Shown: positions 32,482-41,196 of the stretch, piece by piece
Position numbering within the stretch: position 1 is the stretch's first letter
How the letters are laid out: the number at the start of each line of letters is the position of its first letter
Notes under the pieces: generated by a model
Seen by the model: only the letters and a program-made list of their open reading frames with translations
Database searches by the model: none
Told to the model about the DNA's origin: nothing
Made by a program: the position numbers and the translations under genes
DNA from: Eubacteriales bacterium
Lineage (GTDB): Bacteria; Bacillota; Clostridia; Oscillospirales; Oscillospiraceae
Length of the DNA: 64,000 nucleotides
Direction: 5' to 3'
Assembly (NCBI GenBank): GCA_030536515.1
Contig: JAUNPV010000004.1
Coordinates: 1-64,000 of the forward strand

Positions 32482-34284
32482 TTATACGATTTCCTTCAGC
32501 GGCTTGATGTACTGCTGGCGGCGGCGCTCCCGCTCGGCCAGGTATTTTACGTCGCTGCCGGAATGGATTTCCCGGAGGTAATCGTAGTGGTTTTGCAGAA
32601 TGTCCTCGTTGCTTCTGGCCATCATCATCACGGCGATGGAGGAGCACTGGTCGGAGGCACGCTCCAGGTAGGTCAGGGCCTCCATAAACACCAGGCCGCT
32701 GCTGACGGAGCACATTCCGTTTTTCAGCCGCTTGGTGTGGCGGTCCCGGAGAATCATCACCATGTCGTCGATGGTCTCCTCCAGGGGCTCGATGGCCATG
32801 GCGGAGTCATTGTCGCCTCTGGCAAAGGCATCCACGGTGATGGTCAGAATCTCATTGACGGCCCCACAGATAATCTCCAGCTCCCGCTTGGCGATGTCCG
32901 AGAAGGCGGTGTTCTCCGATTGCAGCCGCTGGGCCAGCTCCACCAGGTTGGTGGCGTAGTCGCCGATGCGCTCAAAATTGGGCACGGTCTGCATAAGCAT
33001 ATCCAGCTGGCGGTCGTCCCACTCGGTCTCCACGTTTTTCGACAGGCCAATGAGGAACCGGTCGGCGGTGTCGGTGAACTGGTCAATGACATCCTCGTCC
33101 TCATCAATCTGGCGGACCAGCACCGGGTCATATTTCAGCAGCACATTGCAGCCCTTTTCGAAGTTGGTGCTGGCCAAATCGCCCACGGCGGCAACGGCCT
33201 TGACGCTTTCGGAAACAGCCACCGCCGGAGAGATATACAGCTTCTCGTCCAGGGTGTGCAGCTCCGGGTGCCGGTCCATGGCGGTGGGGCCCTCTTTAAT
33301 CAGGAGCATGGACAGCTTCACCAGCCAGTCCGCAAAGGGAATCAGCACAATGGCGGTAATCAGATTGAAAATGGTCTGGAAATTGGCAATGCCGCCGCTG
33401 TCCACCGTCCGGACCCAGAATTCTGCACCAAACACGGCCATACGCTGCATGACGGTCATAGCCACCATGAACAGCACCGTGCCGATGGTGTTGAAGGCGA
33501 TGTGGACCACGCCGGTGCGTTTGGCATCCTTGGACGAGCCGATGGAGCAGACCATGGCGGTGGTGACGCAGGTGCCCAGGTTGATGCCCATAATCACGGG
33601 ATAGGCCATGGCAAAGGTCACCCCGGACCCGGGCACGGCGGCCACCGTCTGGAGCATACCAACGGTTGCCGAGGAGCTCTGAACAATGACGGTGAGCACC
33701 AGGCCGAAGAAAATGCCGAACAGGGGGTTTTTCATCAGCCCCAGGAAGGCGGTGAAGGCCTCGGTGCCGATGAGGGGCTTAACACCGTCGGTCATCAGAT
33801 TCAGGCCCACAAACAGCACGCCAAAGCCGATGAAAATATCGCCCACGGTTTTGGAGGACTTGGTTTTAATAAACATCAGCAAAATGATGCCCACCACCAG
33901 GGCCACCGGGGCCAGGGTATCGGTGTCAAAGAGCATCAGCAGCAGGTTGTCCCCGGCCTCGATGGAGGACAGGCGGATAATCTGGGCGGTGATGGTGGTG
34001 CCGATGTTGGCGCCCATGACAATGGAAACCGCCTGCTTCAGGCTCAGAACCCCGGCGCCGATCAGGGCGACGGTCAGCACGATGGTGGCCGTGGAGCTCT
34101 GAATCACAGCGGTGACCAGGGCACCGGTGAGGACACCCATGAAGACATTTCCGGTAACCTTCTCCAAAATACGCTTCAGCGCAGCGCCGGAGCTGTTTTT
34201 CAGGCCGTCGCCCATGACCTCGATGCCGTACAGGAACATGGCGAGGCCGCCGAGAAGCTGAATAATGGCGCTAAAAATCTCCAT
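32482..34284 (-). CDS. Na/Pi cotransporter family protein with PhoU-like domain
   Basis: 600 aa. Two inverted NptA-type transport repeats, each with the signature QSSTAT or QSSSAT (near 62 and 222), fill the first 320 residues with about eight helices. The C-terminal 230 residues form a PhoU-like helical bundle. Such proteins import phosphate with sodium in the cytoplasmic membrane, and the PhoU part may regulate this. Single gene with GGAG ribosome site. The gap 34285-34499 upstream is AT-rich and has a minus-strand TATAAT at 34352-34347 but no clear -35. Confidence 0.92.
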   Translation of the reverse strand: MEIFSAIIQLLGGLAMFLYGIEVMGDGLKNSSGAALKRILEKVTGNVFMGVLTGALVTAVIQSSTATIVLTVALIGAGVLSLKQAVSIVMGANIGTTITAQIIRLSSIEAGDNLLLMLFDTDTLAPVALVVGIILLMFIKTKSSKTVGDIFIGFGVLFVGLNLMTDGVKPLIGTEAFTAFLGLMKNPLFGIFFGLVLTVIVQSSSATVGMLQTVAAVPGSGVTFAMAYPVIMGINLGTCVTTAMVCSIGSSKDAKRTGVVHIAFNTIGTVLFMVAMTVMQRMAVFGAEFWVRTVDSGGIANFQTIFNLITAIVLIPFADWLVKLSMLLIKEGPTAMDRHPELHTLDEKLYISPAVAVSESVKAVAAVGDLASTNFEKGCNVLLKYDPVLVRQIDEDEDVIDQFTDTADRFLIGLSKNVETEWDDRQLDMLMQTVPNFERIGDYATNLVELAQRLQSENTAFSDIAKRELEIICGAVNEILTITVDAFARGDNDSAMAIEPLEETIDDMVMILRDRHTKRLKNGMCSVSSGLVFMEALTYLERASDQCSSIAVMMMARSNEDILQNHYDYLREIHSGSDVKYLAERERRRQQYIKPLKEIV

Positions 34285-34453
34285 ATAAAACTCCTATATT
34301 CTCTTTCGCCAGTTATCATGGCCCAATGGGCCGCACTTACAAGATTATTATATTCTTTTTCCCTTCAAAAGTACAGTGACAATTTTCAAATAAATTTTTC
34401 AAAAACTTTGCAGAAATTTGACAAATACAACAATAAAAAACTGTGAACATACT

Positions 34454-34487
34454 AAACAGCGGGCGCATCTGCGCCCGCCGTCTGTTT
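34454..34487 (-). terminator. Probable terminator after dut
   Basis: Stem GCGGGCGCA/TGCGCCCGC with a 2 nt loop and AAACA/TGTTT outer arms, downstream of dut on the minus strand. The T run is weak. Confidence 0.5.
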
Positions 34488-34499
34488 GGATGTATTTTG

Positions 34500-34937
34500 T
34501 TATCTGCCCGTGGAGCCGAAGCCGCCCTGGCCCCGGGCTGTGTCGGTGAGGTCCTGGACCGCCTGGTAGGCGGGGGTGAGCACCGGGGTGATAATCAGCT
34601 GGGCAATGCGCTCTCCCTGGTCCACGGTCTGGGGGGCTGCGCCGTGGTTGTGAAGAGCCACCATAATCTCCCCCCGGTAGTCGCTGTCAATAACGCCCAC
34701 CTTGTTGGCCGGGGCCAGGCCCCGCTTGCAGGCCAGGCCGCTGCGGGCGTAAATCAGCCCGGCGCAGTGAACCGGCACCTCCAGGGCCAGGCCCGTTGGC
34801 ACAAAGGCCGTTTCCCCGGGGGCAATGGTCAGGGGTTCATCCAGGCAGGCGTACAGGTCCGCCCCGGCGGAGAACTGGGTGCCGTAGCTGGGGAGCCTGG
34901 CCCCCTGCTTCAGCAGCTTCACTCGAATGCTTTCCAT
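34500..34937 (-). CDS. dut: dUTP diphosphatase
   Basis: 145 aa, trimeric dUTPase type. All five motifs are present: SAGADLYA, ARSGLA, GVIDSDYRGEI, GERIAQLII and RGQGGFGSTGR. It hydrolyses dUTP to dUMP, protecting DNA and feeding dTMP synthesis. Start overlaps the nrdG stop (TAATG), so the two nucleotide-metabolism genes form an operon. Cytoplasmic. Confidence 0.97.
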   Translation of the reverse strand: MESIRVKLLKQGARLPSYGTQFSAGADLYACLDEPLTIAPGETAFVPTGLALEVPVHCAGLIYARSGLACKRGLAPANKVGVIDSDYRGEIMVALHNHGAAPQTVDQGERIAQLIITPVLTPAYQAVQDLTDTARGQGGFGSTGR

Positions 34938-35476
34938 TACAGCATCCCCCTTTTTTCGCCCTGCCAGTCCTCCCAGAGGACCACCTGCCCTGCTTTCAGG
35001 GATTTGGGCACATCGATGATGCGCTGGTTTTCCGACCCTCGGAACCGCAGGGACAGATTTTTCTTTGCCTCCACAAACCGGCCGTCCACCAGTACATCGA
35101 GATAGGACAGATACTCCCGGCAGTCCCCCAGGCGGCCGGAGAGGATGTCCCTGTCAAAGAGGTAGCCGGAGAAGGCCCAGATGGATTTTTCCGGCATTTC
35201 CCCCTTGATTCTGCGCAGCAGGCCCACCACGGCCCCCTGGTTCTGAGGCTCGAAGGGCTCGCCGCCCAGCAGCGTCAGGCCCCGGACGTAGGCAGGCCGG
35301 AGCATTTCCAGGATGGCATCCTCGGTTTCCCGGGTGAAGGGCTGGCCGTAGTCAAAATCCCAGGCCACCTCGTTAAAGCAGCCCGGGCAGTGGTGGGTGC
35401 AGCCGGAGACAAACAGGCTCACCCGGACGCCGGGGCCGTTGGCGATATCGCAGTTTTTGATGGATGCGTAATTCAT
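34937..35476 (-). CDS. nrdG: Anaerobic ribonucleoside-triphosphate reductase activating protein
   Basis: 179 aa radical SAM activase. The cluster motif CTHHCPGC (Cys26, Cys30, Cys33) matches the NrdG CxxxCxxC pattern, and LLGGEPF gives the SAM-binding GGE block. It installs the glycyl radical on class III reductase NrdD, which is not in this window. Coupled to dut, so both supply DNA precursors under anaerobic growth. Length is normal. Confidence 0.95.
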   Translation of the reverse strand: MNYASIKNCDIANGPGVRVSLFVSGCTHHCPGCFNEVAWDFDYGQPFTRETEDAILEMLRPAYVRGLTLLGGEPFEPQNQGAVVGLLRRIKGEMPEKSIWAFSGYLFDRDILSGRLGDCREYLSYLDVLVDGRFVEAKKNLSLRFRGSENQRIIDVPKSLKAGQVVLWEDWQGEKRGML

Positions 35477-35601
35477 GGTTCATACCCCCAGGTTCATTTC
35501 TTTTCTATCAGTATATCACAGCCAGGCTTCAAATGCTAGGGTAATCAAAAGAGAATCCCGATTTTTTGTTTTTTTTGTGGAAAAGTTCATACGGATTTTT
35601 G

Positions 35602-35630
35602 TTGACATTCTACAAATCAAGTGGTACTAT
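35602..35630 (+). promoter_or_regulatory. Promoter of the MATE gene
   Basis: TTGACA (35602-35607), 17 bp, TACTAT (35625-35630), 43 bp before the start codon. Confidence 0.65.
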
Positions 35631-35673
35631 CTTGGTTAAATCTACCAAGCTATCGTATTGAAAGGCATTTCCT

Positions 35674-37041
35674 ATGAAAAAAGATTCTGTCAAAGACCTG
35701 ACCACCGGCTCCCCGGCCCGGCTGATTCTGGCGTTTATGCTGCCCATGCTGTTCGGTATGCTGTTCCAGCAGTTTTACGGCATGGTGGACACCATTGTGG
35801 TGGGCAAATTCCTGGGGGTCCAGGCCCTGGCCGGGGTGGGCTCCACCGGCTCCATCTCCTTTCTGGTGCTGGGGCTGTGCAACGGCATCTGCGCCGGGTT
35901 CGCCATTCCCGTGGCTCAGAAATTCGGCCAGCGGGACTATGCGGGGCTGAAAAAATTCGTGGGCAACATGATTTGGCTCAGCGTGGGCTTCGCCCTGGTC
36001 ATCACCCTGGTGACCACGGTGCTGTGCCGGGACATTCTGCTGTGGATGAACACCCCGGAGGACACCTTCGCCTACGCCTACGACTACATCCTTCTGATTT
36101 TCCTGGGCATTCCCGCCACCATGCTGTACAATCTGCTGTCCGGGCTGATTCGCTCTCTGGGGGACTCCCGGACGCCGGTGCTGTTTCTGATTTTTTCCAG
36201 CCTGCTGAACGTGGTATTTGACCTGCTGTTCATCCTGTCCTTCCACATGGGCGTGGCCGGGGCCGGGTGGGCCACCATGCTGAGCCAGCTGATTTCCGGC
36301 CTTCTGTGCCTGTGGCAGATTGCCCGGCGGTTCCCGGTGCTGCACATCAGCCGGGAGGACCTGCGGCCTGAGGGCTCCTACATCCGGCGGCTGCTGAACA
36401 TGGGCCTGCCTATGGGAATGCAGTATTCCATCACTGCCATTGGCAGCATCGTGCTGCAAACCGCCATCAACGGCCTGGGCTCCGCCGCCATGGCCGCCGT
36501 CACCGCCGGTGGCCGGGTGAACACCTTTGTGGTCTGCCCCTTCGACGCCATCGGCGGCACCGCCGCCACCTTTGCAGGCCAGAACCTGGGGGCCGGTAAG
36601 CCGGAGCGGATTCACGCCGGAGCCAAAAGCTGCACGGTGCTGGGCTGCATCTACTCGGTTTTCATCTTCGTGGTGCTGTACTTTGCCGGCGGCCCCCTGT
36701 CCCAGATTTTCCTGGACACCAGGGACCCCCGGGCATTGGAAATCATCCTGCCCATGAGCCGCCAGTTCCTGCTGGCCAACGCCGCCTTCTACATCCCTCT
36801 GCTGTTTGTGAATCTGCTGCGGTTCACCATCCAGGGGCTGGGCTTCTCGGGGCTGGCGGTGTTTGCCGGGGTATTCGAAATGGCCGCCCGGGCGGTGTTC
36901 GGCGTGATGCTGGTGCCCTTCTTCGGCTTCGGGGCCGTGTGCTTCGCCAACGCCGCCGCCTGGGTGGCAGCGGACGTGTTCCTATTCCCCGCCTACTTCC
37001 ACTGTTTGAAAAAACGGGGGTATGATGCTCTCAAACACTAG
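35674..37041 (+). CDS. MATE family efflux transporter
   Basis: 455 aa with about 12 helices in two related halves. MLPMLFGMLFQQFYGMVDT at the N-terminus is typical of MATE pumps of the DinF/NorM-like group. MATE proteins export drugs or metabolites with Na+ or H+. Substrate unknown. Single gene, preceded by GAAAGG, followed by a family C repeat. Nothing nearby points to a specific substrate. Confidence 0.93.
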   Translation: MKKDSVKDLTTGSPARLILAFMLPMLFGMLFQQFYGMVDTIVVGKFLGVQALAGVGSTGSISFLVLGLCNGICAGFAIPVAQKFGQRDYAGLKKFVGNMIWLSVGFALVITLVTTVLCRDILLWMNTPEDTFAYAYDYILLIFLGIPATMLYNLLSGLIRSLGDSRTPVLFLIFSSLLNVVFDLLFILSFHMGVAGAGWATMLSQLISGLLCLWQIARRFPVLHISREDLRPEGSYIRRLLNMGLPMGMQYSITAIGSIVLQTAINGLGSAAMAAVTAGGRVNTFVVCPFDAIGGTAATFAGQNLGAGKPERIHAGAKSCTVLGCIYSVFIFVVLYFAGGPLSQIFLDTRDPRALEIILPMSRQFLLANAAFYIPLLFVNLLRFTIQGLGFSGLAVFAGVFEMAARAVFGVMLVPFFGFGAVCFANAAAWVAADVFLFPAYFHCLKKRGYDALKH

Positions 37042-37043
37042 TA

Positions 37044-37157
37044 TGTCATTGCGAAACCAGTCCTCAGACTGGTTGTGGCAATCCGTTCTCCATTGCACAT
37101 TCCATGGGGAATACGGATTGCCACAGCCAGTGTTGCGACACTGGCTTCGCAATGACA
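37044..37157. repeat. Family C repeat (TGTCATTGCGA termini)
   Basis: Ends TGTCATTGCGAAACCAG and its mirrored form, inner GGCAATCCG/CGGATTGCC. It starts 3 bp after the MATE stop. Confidence 0.85.
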
Positions 37158-37195
37158 TATTTTTTGCTTTCAAAAAAGTTTACATTTTCCCCTCC

Positions 37196-37224
37196 TTGCC
37201 CTTTTTCGGTTCCTGGGGTATAAT
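37196..37224 (+). promoter_or_regulatory. Promoter of the YugP-type peptidase gene
   Basis: TTGCCC (37196-37201), 17 bp, TATAAT (37219-37224). Confidence 0.6.
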
Positions 37225-37253
37225 AGAGGAAAGAAAAACAGGAGGTAAATCCT

Positions 37254-37967
37254 ATGCCCTACTATTTTTACGGCTTTGACTGGACCTATGTGGTCCTGGT
37301 GCTGCCCTGCATTCTGCTGAGCCTCTGGGCCAGCGCCAATGTGAACTCTACCTTTAAGAAGTATGCAAACCAGTATTCCTACCGCCGCCTCACCGGGGCC
37401 GATGCCGCTCAGCGGGTGCTGAGCGCCAACGGTGTCCGTGGGGTCCGCATTGAGCGCATCAGCGGCAATCTGACGGACCACTACGACCCCCGGACCAACG
37501 TCATCCGGCTGTCGGACAGCGTTTATGGCAGCACCTCCACCGCCGCCATCGGCGTGGCCTGCCACGAGGCCGGTCATGCGGTCCAGTACGCCGAAAGCTA
37601 CGCCCCCATCAAGCTCCGGGCCGCCATCATCCCCATTACCAACATCGGCTCCAAGCTGGCCATGCCGCTGATTCTCATTGGGCTACTGTTCCTGGGCGGC
37701 GTGGGAGACAGCCTGGTCTATCTGGGCATTGCCTGCTTCGGGCTGTCGCTGGTATTTCAGCTGGTGACCCTGCCGGTGGAGTTCAACGCCAGCCGCCGGG
37801 CCATGACCGCCATCCGGGAAAGCAATCTGCTCACCGACGAGGAGCAGCAGGGCGCGAGAAAAACCCTCACCGCCGCCGCTCTGACCTACGTGGCCGCCAC
37901 CGCCGTGTCCCTGGCCCAGCTGCTGCGGCTGCTGATGATGTTCGGCGGACGCAGACGGGATGACTGA
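37254..37967 (+). CDS. YugP-like membrane zinc metallopeptidase
   Basis: 237 aa. One N-terminal helix, a zinc motif CHEAGHA (His104, Glu105, His108), two central helices (about 122-170) and a C-terminal helix, as in the Zn_peptidase_2 family (YugP of Bacillus). LPVEFNASRRA near 175 is also family-typical. Role unknown; probably membrane protein turnover. Good AGGAGG site. Followed by a hairpin that also forms the promoter region of the next gene. Confidence 0.93.
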   Translation: MPYYFYGFDWTYVVLVLPCILLSLWASANVNSTFKKYANQYSYRRLTGADAAQRVLSANGVRGVRIERISGNLTDHYDPRTNVIRLSDSVYGSTSTAAIGVACHEAGHAVQYAESYAPIKLRAAIIPITNIGSKLAMPLILIGLLFLGGVGDSLVYLGIACFGLSLVFQLVTLPVEFNASRRAMTAIRESNLLTDEEQQGARKTLTAAALTYVAATAVSLAQLLRLLMMFGGRRRDD

Positions 37968-37987
37968 TATACATTTTTCACAAAAAT

Positions 37988-38022
37988 TTCCTCCCCGGGG
38001 TTGACAACCGGGGAGGAATTTT
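37988..38022 (+). terminator. Terminator hairpin that embraces the -35 box of the next gene
   Basis: 11 bp stem TTCCTCCCCGG/CCGGGGAGGAA, then TTTT. The 9 nt loop contains TTGACA, the -35 box of the abrB-like gene. Confidence 0.7.
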
Positions 38023-38029
38023 GTATAAT
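38001..38029 (+). promoter_or_regulatory. Consensus promoter of the AbrB-like gene
   Basis: TTGACA (38001-38006), 17 bp, TATAAT (38024-38029), both perfect. Followed at 38036-38059 by GTGTGAAAA, GTGTGAAAA and TGTGA in tandem, a candidate autoregulatory site over the transcript start. Confidence 0.85.
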
Positions 38030-38077
38030 CCGTCGGTGTGAAAAGTGTGAAAAATGTGACGATTGGAGGAGACTGCT

Positions 38078-38317
38078 GTGGCAGGTGGAAAGCACCTTCT
38101 GGGCAAGGGCAAGCAGCACCGGGTCTTTGGCACCGCCAAGGTGGGTGACCGGGGGCAGATTGTGATTCCAAAGGAGGCCAGGGAGCTGTTCGGCATCAAG
38201 CCGGGGGACACCCTGCTGATTTTGGGTGAGGCGGAAACGGGCCTCATCGTGTCCCGCCCGGAGGTTTTGAACAATTTGGCCAATGAAATACTAAGTAATG
38301 TAAACAAAGAGGGTTGA
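38078..38317 (+). CDS. AbrB/MazE/SpoVT family transcription regulator
   Basis: 79 aa. The swapped-hairpin DNA-binding domain TAKVGDRGQIVIPKEARELF (about 24-43), then IKPGDTLLILGE, is characteristic. GTG at 38078 is chosen because TTGGAGGAG lies before it. It ends 6 bp before the methionine gamma-lyase-like gene, so it probably controls that operon and, through the tandem repeats in its leader, itself. Target ligand or signal unknown. Confidence 0.88.
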   Translation: MAGGKHLLGKGKQHRVFGTAKVGDRGQIVIPKEARELFGIKPGDTLLILGEAETGLIVSRPEVLNNLANEILSNVNKEG

Positions 38318-38323
38318 GAATTT

Positions 38324-39607
38324 ATGGAACAACTACTGGAGCTTTATCAAACCATGGGGGTCTCCCCCGCTGTCTACGCCTTCGGCCAGGCCGCCCTGGA
38401 CCGGCTGAAGGACCGCTTTGCCGCCATCGACCAGGTGGCGGAGTATAACCAGGCCAAGGTCCTGTGGGCCATGCAGAAAAACAAGGTCTCCGCCGCCTGC
38501 TTCGCCGCCACCACCGGCTACGGCTACGACGACCTGGGCCGGGACAACCTAGAGCGGGTCTACGCCGACGTGTTCCACACCGAGGCCGCTCTGGTGCGCC
38601 CCCAGATTACCTGCGGCACCCACGCCCTGACCGTGGCCCTCAGCGCAAACCTCTTACCCGGCGACGAGCTGCTGTCCCCGGTGGGCCTGCCCTACGACAC
38701 CCTCCAGGAGGTCATCGGCATCCGGGAGAGCACCTGCTCTCTGGCGGAGTACGGCGTGTCCTACCGGCAGGTGGACCTGCTGGAAGGCGGCGGCTTCGAC
38801 TACGAGGGCATCAAAAAGGCCATCAATGAAAAGACCAAGCTCATCACCATCCAGCGGTCCAAGGGCTACGCCACCCGGCCCACCTTCTCCGTTTCCCAGA
38901 TTGGGGAGCTGATTGCCTTCTGCAAGAGCGTCAAGCCCGACGTGCTGGTGATGGTGGACAACTGCTACGGCGAGTTTGTGGAGACCATGGAGCCCTCCGA
39001 CGTAGGGGCCGATATGACCGTCGGCTCTCTCATCAAAAACCCCGGCGGCGGCCTGGCCCCCATCGGCGGCTATATCTGCGGCACGAAAAAATGCGTGGAC
39101 CGCTGTGCCTACCGGCTGTCCGCCCCCGGCCTGGGCCAGGAGGTGGGGGCCAACCTGGGGCTGATGCCGGCCCTCTATCAGGGCTTCTTCCTGGCTCCCA
39201 CGGTGGTGGCTGCTGCGGAGAAGGGAGCCATTTTCGCCGCCAATCTCTATGAGCCGCTGGGCTTCCCCTGCATCCCCAACGCTGCCGAAAGCCGCCACGA
39301 CATCATCCAGGCCGTGGAGCTGGGCAGCGAGGAAGGCATGATTGCCTTCTGCAAGGGCATTCAGGCCGCCGCCCCCGTGGACTCCTTCGCCACCCCCTGG
39401 CCCAGCGATATGCCCGGCTACGAGGACCGGGTCATCATGGCCGCCGGTGCCTTCGTCCAGGGCAGCTCCATCGAGCTGTCCGCCGACGGCCCCATCCGTC
39501 CCCCCTACGCCGTCTACTTCCAGGGCGGCCTCACCTGGCCCCACGCCAAGCTGGGCATCCTCCTGAGCCTGCAAAAAATGGTGGATGCGGGGCTGGTGCG
39601 CCTGTAA
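38324..39607 (+). CDS. Methionine gamma-lyase family PLP enzyme (YnbB-like)
   Basis: 427 aa, PF06838-type (once called aluminium resistance protein). The PLP lysine is in GSLIKNPGGG near 242; VDNCYGEFVE near 211 gives the PLP-contacting Asp, and the N-terminal TTGYGYDDLGRD is typical. Probably a carbon-sulphur lyase acting on methionine or cystathionine, but the physiological substrate of the family is uncertain. It follows the AbrB-like gene closely. A DMT transporter lies downstream across a repeat. Confidence 0.9.
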   Translation: MEQLLELYQTMGVSPAVYAFGQAALDRLKDRFAAIDQVAEYNQAKVLWAMQKNKVSAACFAATTGYGYDDLGRDNLERVYADVFHTEAALVRPQITCGTHALTVALSANLLPGDELLSPVGLPYDTLQEVIGIRESTCSLAEYGVSYRQVDLLEGGGFDYEGIKKAINEKTKLITIQRSKGYATRPTFSVSQIGELIAFCKSVKPDVLVMVDNCYGEFVETMEPSDVGADMTVGSLIKNPGGGLAPIGGYICGTKKCVDRCAYRLSAPGLGQEVGANLGLMPALYQGFFLAPTVVAAAEKGAIFAANLYEPLGFPCIPNAAESRHDIIQAVELGSEEGMIAFCKGIQAAAPVDSFATPWPSDMPGYEDRVIMAAGAFVQGSSIELSADGPIRPPYAVYFQGGLTWPHAKLGILLSLQKMVDAGLVRL

Positions 39608-39622
39608 CGCAACGGACTCCCC

Positions 39623-39719
39623 CGTAGGGGAGGGGCTTGCCCCCTCCCGGCAATCCCTGTGGGATTGCGCCATTTTTCTGTGGAAAAATGGCCGGACAGC
39701 CGCAAGGGCTGTCCCTACG
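39623..39719. repeat. Family B repeat, inverted
   Basis: Begins CGTAGGGGAGGGGCTTGCCC and ends GGACAGCCGCAAGGGCTGTC/CCTACG, the reverse of the copy at 17040. A middle hairpin CCATTTTTC/GAAAAATGG lies inside. Confidence 0.85.
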
Positions 39720-39756
39720 GATGAGATATATTTCAAGAAACAAGAGAGGTAATTTT

Positions 39757-40665
39757 ATGACATGGTTCTGGTTTTCCATCATCACCCTGCTTTGCTGGTC
39801 CGGCTCTGACTTTTTCTCCAAAATCGGCTGCCGGGACGCTGCCGACAAGTACAGCCACCTGAAAATGGTCATGGCTGTGGGCATCGTCATGGGCCTGCAC
39901 GCTGCCTTTGAGGTTTTCGTAAACGGCGTGGAAATCTCCTGGGGCGTGATTTGGACCTACCTGCCCGTTTCCCTGCTGTACATCGGCTCCATGGCCCTAG
40001 GCTATGTGGGTCTGCGCTACATCGAGCTGAGCATCTCCTCCCCCATCTGCAACGCCTCCGGCGCATTGGTTGCCGTCATCGCCATTGTCTCCGGCACTGC
40101 CGAGCCCATGGACTGGCCCCAGTATCTGGCCATTGCCCTGGCCTGCGCCGGTGTCATCGGTCTGGGCTTTGTGGAGGCCAATGAGGACGAGGCCCTCCGG
40201 GCCGCCCGGCAGGAGGCCTCCAACTACAAGTACGCCAAAAGCTGGCTGGCCCTGGCCCTGCCCATTGCCTACTGCCTGCTGGATGCCGCCGGCACCTTTG
40301 CCGACGAGCTGGTGCTGGAGACCCTCAACGAGGATTCCGCCAACGTGGCCTACGAGCTGACCTTCCTGGCCGCCGCCGCCGTGTCCTTCGTCTACACCAT
40401 TCTCATCAAGAAGCAGCGGCTGGTTCCCAAAATGGAGGGTCCCAAGTACCTGGGCGCCATTTTCGAAACCGCCGGTCAGTTCACCTACATCATGGCCCTG
40501 GCCAGCGGCGAGGCTGCCCTGGCCGCCCCCATCATCTCCTCCTACTGCATGGCCTCGGTGCTGTGGAGCCGCCTGTTCCTGAAGGAAAAGCTCAGCTGGC
40601 GGCACTACCTGTGCATCGCCGTAACCTTCGCCGGCATCCTCATCATGGGCATATACGATATGTAA
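39757..40665 (+). CDS. EamA/DMT family transporter
   Basis: 302 aa with about ten helices, two EamA halves (1-140 and 165-302) joined by a charged loop near 145-160. MTWFWFSIITLLCWSGSD is a typical DMT start. Exports or imports small metabolites; substrate unknown. ATG 39757 follows AGAGAGG; the longer frame runs back through a repeat and is not real. Its position after an amino-acid lyase hints at amino acid export, which is inference. Confidence 0.88.
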   Translation: MTWFWFSIITLLCWSGSDFFSKIGCRDAADKYSHLKMVMAVGIVMGLHAAFEVFVNGVEISWGVIWTYLPVSLLYIGSMALGYVGLRYIELSISSPICNASGALVAVIAIVSGTAEPMDWPQYLAIALACAGVIGLGFVEANEDEALRAARQEASNYKYAKSWLALALPIAYCLLDAAGTFADELVLETLNEDSANVAYELTFLAAAAVSFVYTILIKKQRLVPKMEGPKYLGAIFETAGQFTYIMALASGEAALAAPIISSYCMASVLWSRLFLKEKLSWRHYLCIAVTFAGILIMGIYDM

Positions 40666-40698
40666 CGAACATCTTGCCCAGGAAAATGCCGCCTTTCC

Positions 40699-40735
40699 AA
40701 AAAAATCCAACCCGATTGAAGGGTTGGATTTTTTT
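40699..40735 (+). terminator. Terminator after the DMT transporter
   Basis: 13 bp stem AAAAATCCAACCC/GGGTTGGATTTTT with a 7 nt loop and T run; may work in both directions. Confidence 0.85.
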
Positions 40736-40755
40736 ATTGTCGGCCTATGATACAC

Positions 40756-40771
40756 CGTAGGGCGGCCTACA
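40756..40771. repeat. Remnant GTAGGG-type repeat
   Basis: CGTAGGGCGGCCTACA: both termini present but the inner palindrome is mostly deleted. Confidence 0.5.
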
Positions 40772-40778
40772 GTGCTTA

Positions 40779-41033
40779 TTAGTATAAGCTGCTTGATTTT
40801 GCAATCAATTCCAGCTTTTGCTGGCGGGTAAGTTTTTTGACCTGGTGCTCCCGTTTCAGGGCCTGGGAATAGCTTTCGCATTCCTCCCGATAGGCAAGCT
40901 CCAGGGGGCCACGGCCCCGGGTGTATTTTGCCCCCTTGCCGGTGCGGTGCATCTGAAGCCGGTGGGGGATGTCGTTGGTGATGCCGGTGTAGAGGGTGCC
41001 GTCAGCGCACCGGAGGATGTAGAGATACCACAT
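40779..41033 (-). CDS. GIY-YIG domain protein (UPF0213-like)
   Basis: 84 aa, the size of single-domain YhbQ/UPF0213 proteins. MWYLYILRCADGTLYTGIT gives the GIY-YIG half sites (YLYIL and YTGIT), followed by Arg in HRLQMHR and the KGAKYT block. These are putative nucleases; a role in DNA repair has been suggested for relatives. The ATG at 41033 is chosen because the longer frame runs into repeats. The ribosome site is weak (AAGGATT). Confidence 0.9.
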   Translation of the reverse strand: MWYLYILRCADGTLYTGITNDIPHRLQMHRTGKGAKYTRGRGPLELAYREECESYSQALKREHQVKKLTRQQKLELIAKSSSLY

Positions 41034-41051
41034 CTGTAATCCTTTCCAGCC

Positions 41052-41076
41052 CGTAGGGAACGGATTCATCCGTTCC
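41052..41076. repeat. GTAGGG-type repeat, GGAACGGAT half element
   Basis: CGTAGGGAACGGATTCATCC then GTTCC; the mirrored partner is absent. It lies 22 bp before a family B copy. Confidence 0.7.
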
Positions 41077-41097
41077 GCTTCGCAAGCACAGTAAATT

Positions 41098-41194
41098 GCG
41101 TAGGGACAGCCCTTGCGGCTGTCCGCCGGCTGCCCCATTTTGCGCTGTCACAATGGGCCCGTGCAGCGGGAGGGGGCAAGCCCCTCCCCTACGC
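41098..41194. repeat. Family B repeat
   Basis: GCGTAGGGACAGCC to CCCTACGC with CATTTTGCG.../...CACAATGGG in the middle. It ends 3 bp from the stop of the next gene. Confidence 0.85.
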
Positions 41195-41196
41195 AG

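Noticed and set aside
39637-39756. N-terminal extension of the DMT transporter (and similarly of the GIY-YIG protein at 41034-41138)
   Set aside because: The extra codons lie within repeat elements; good internal starts exist.
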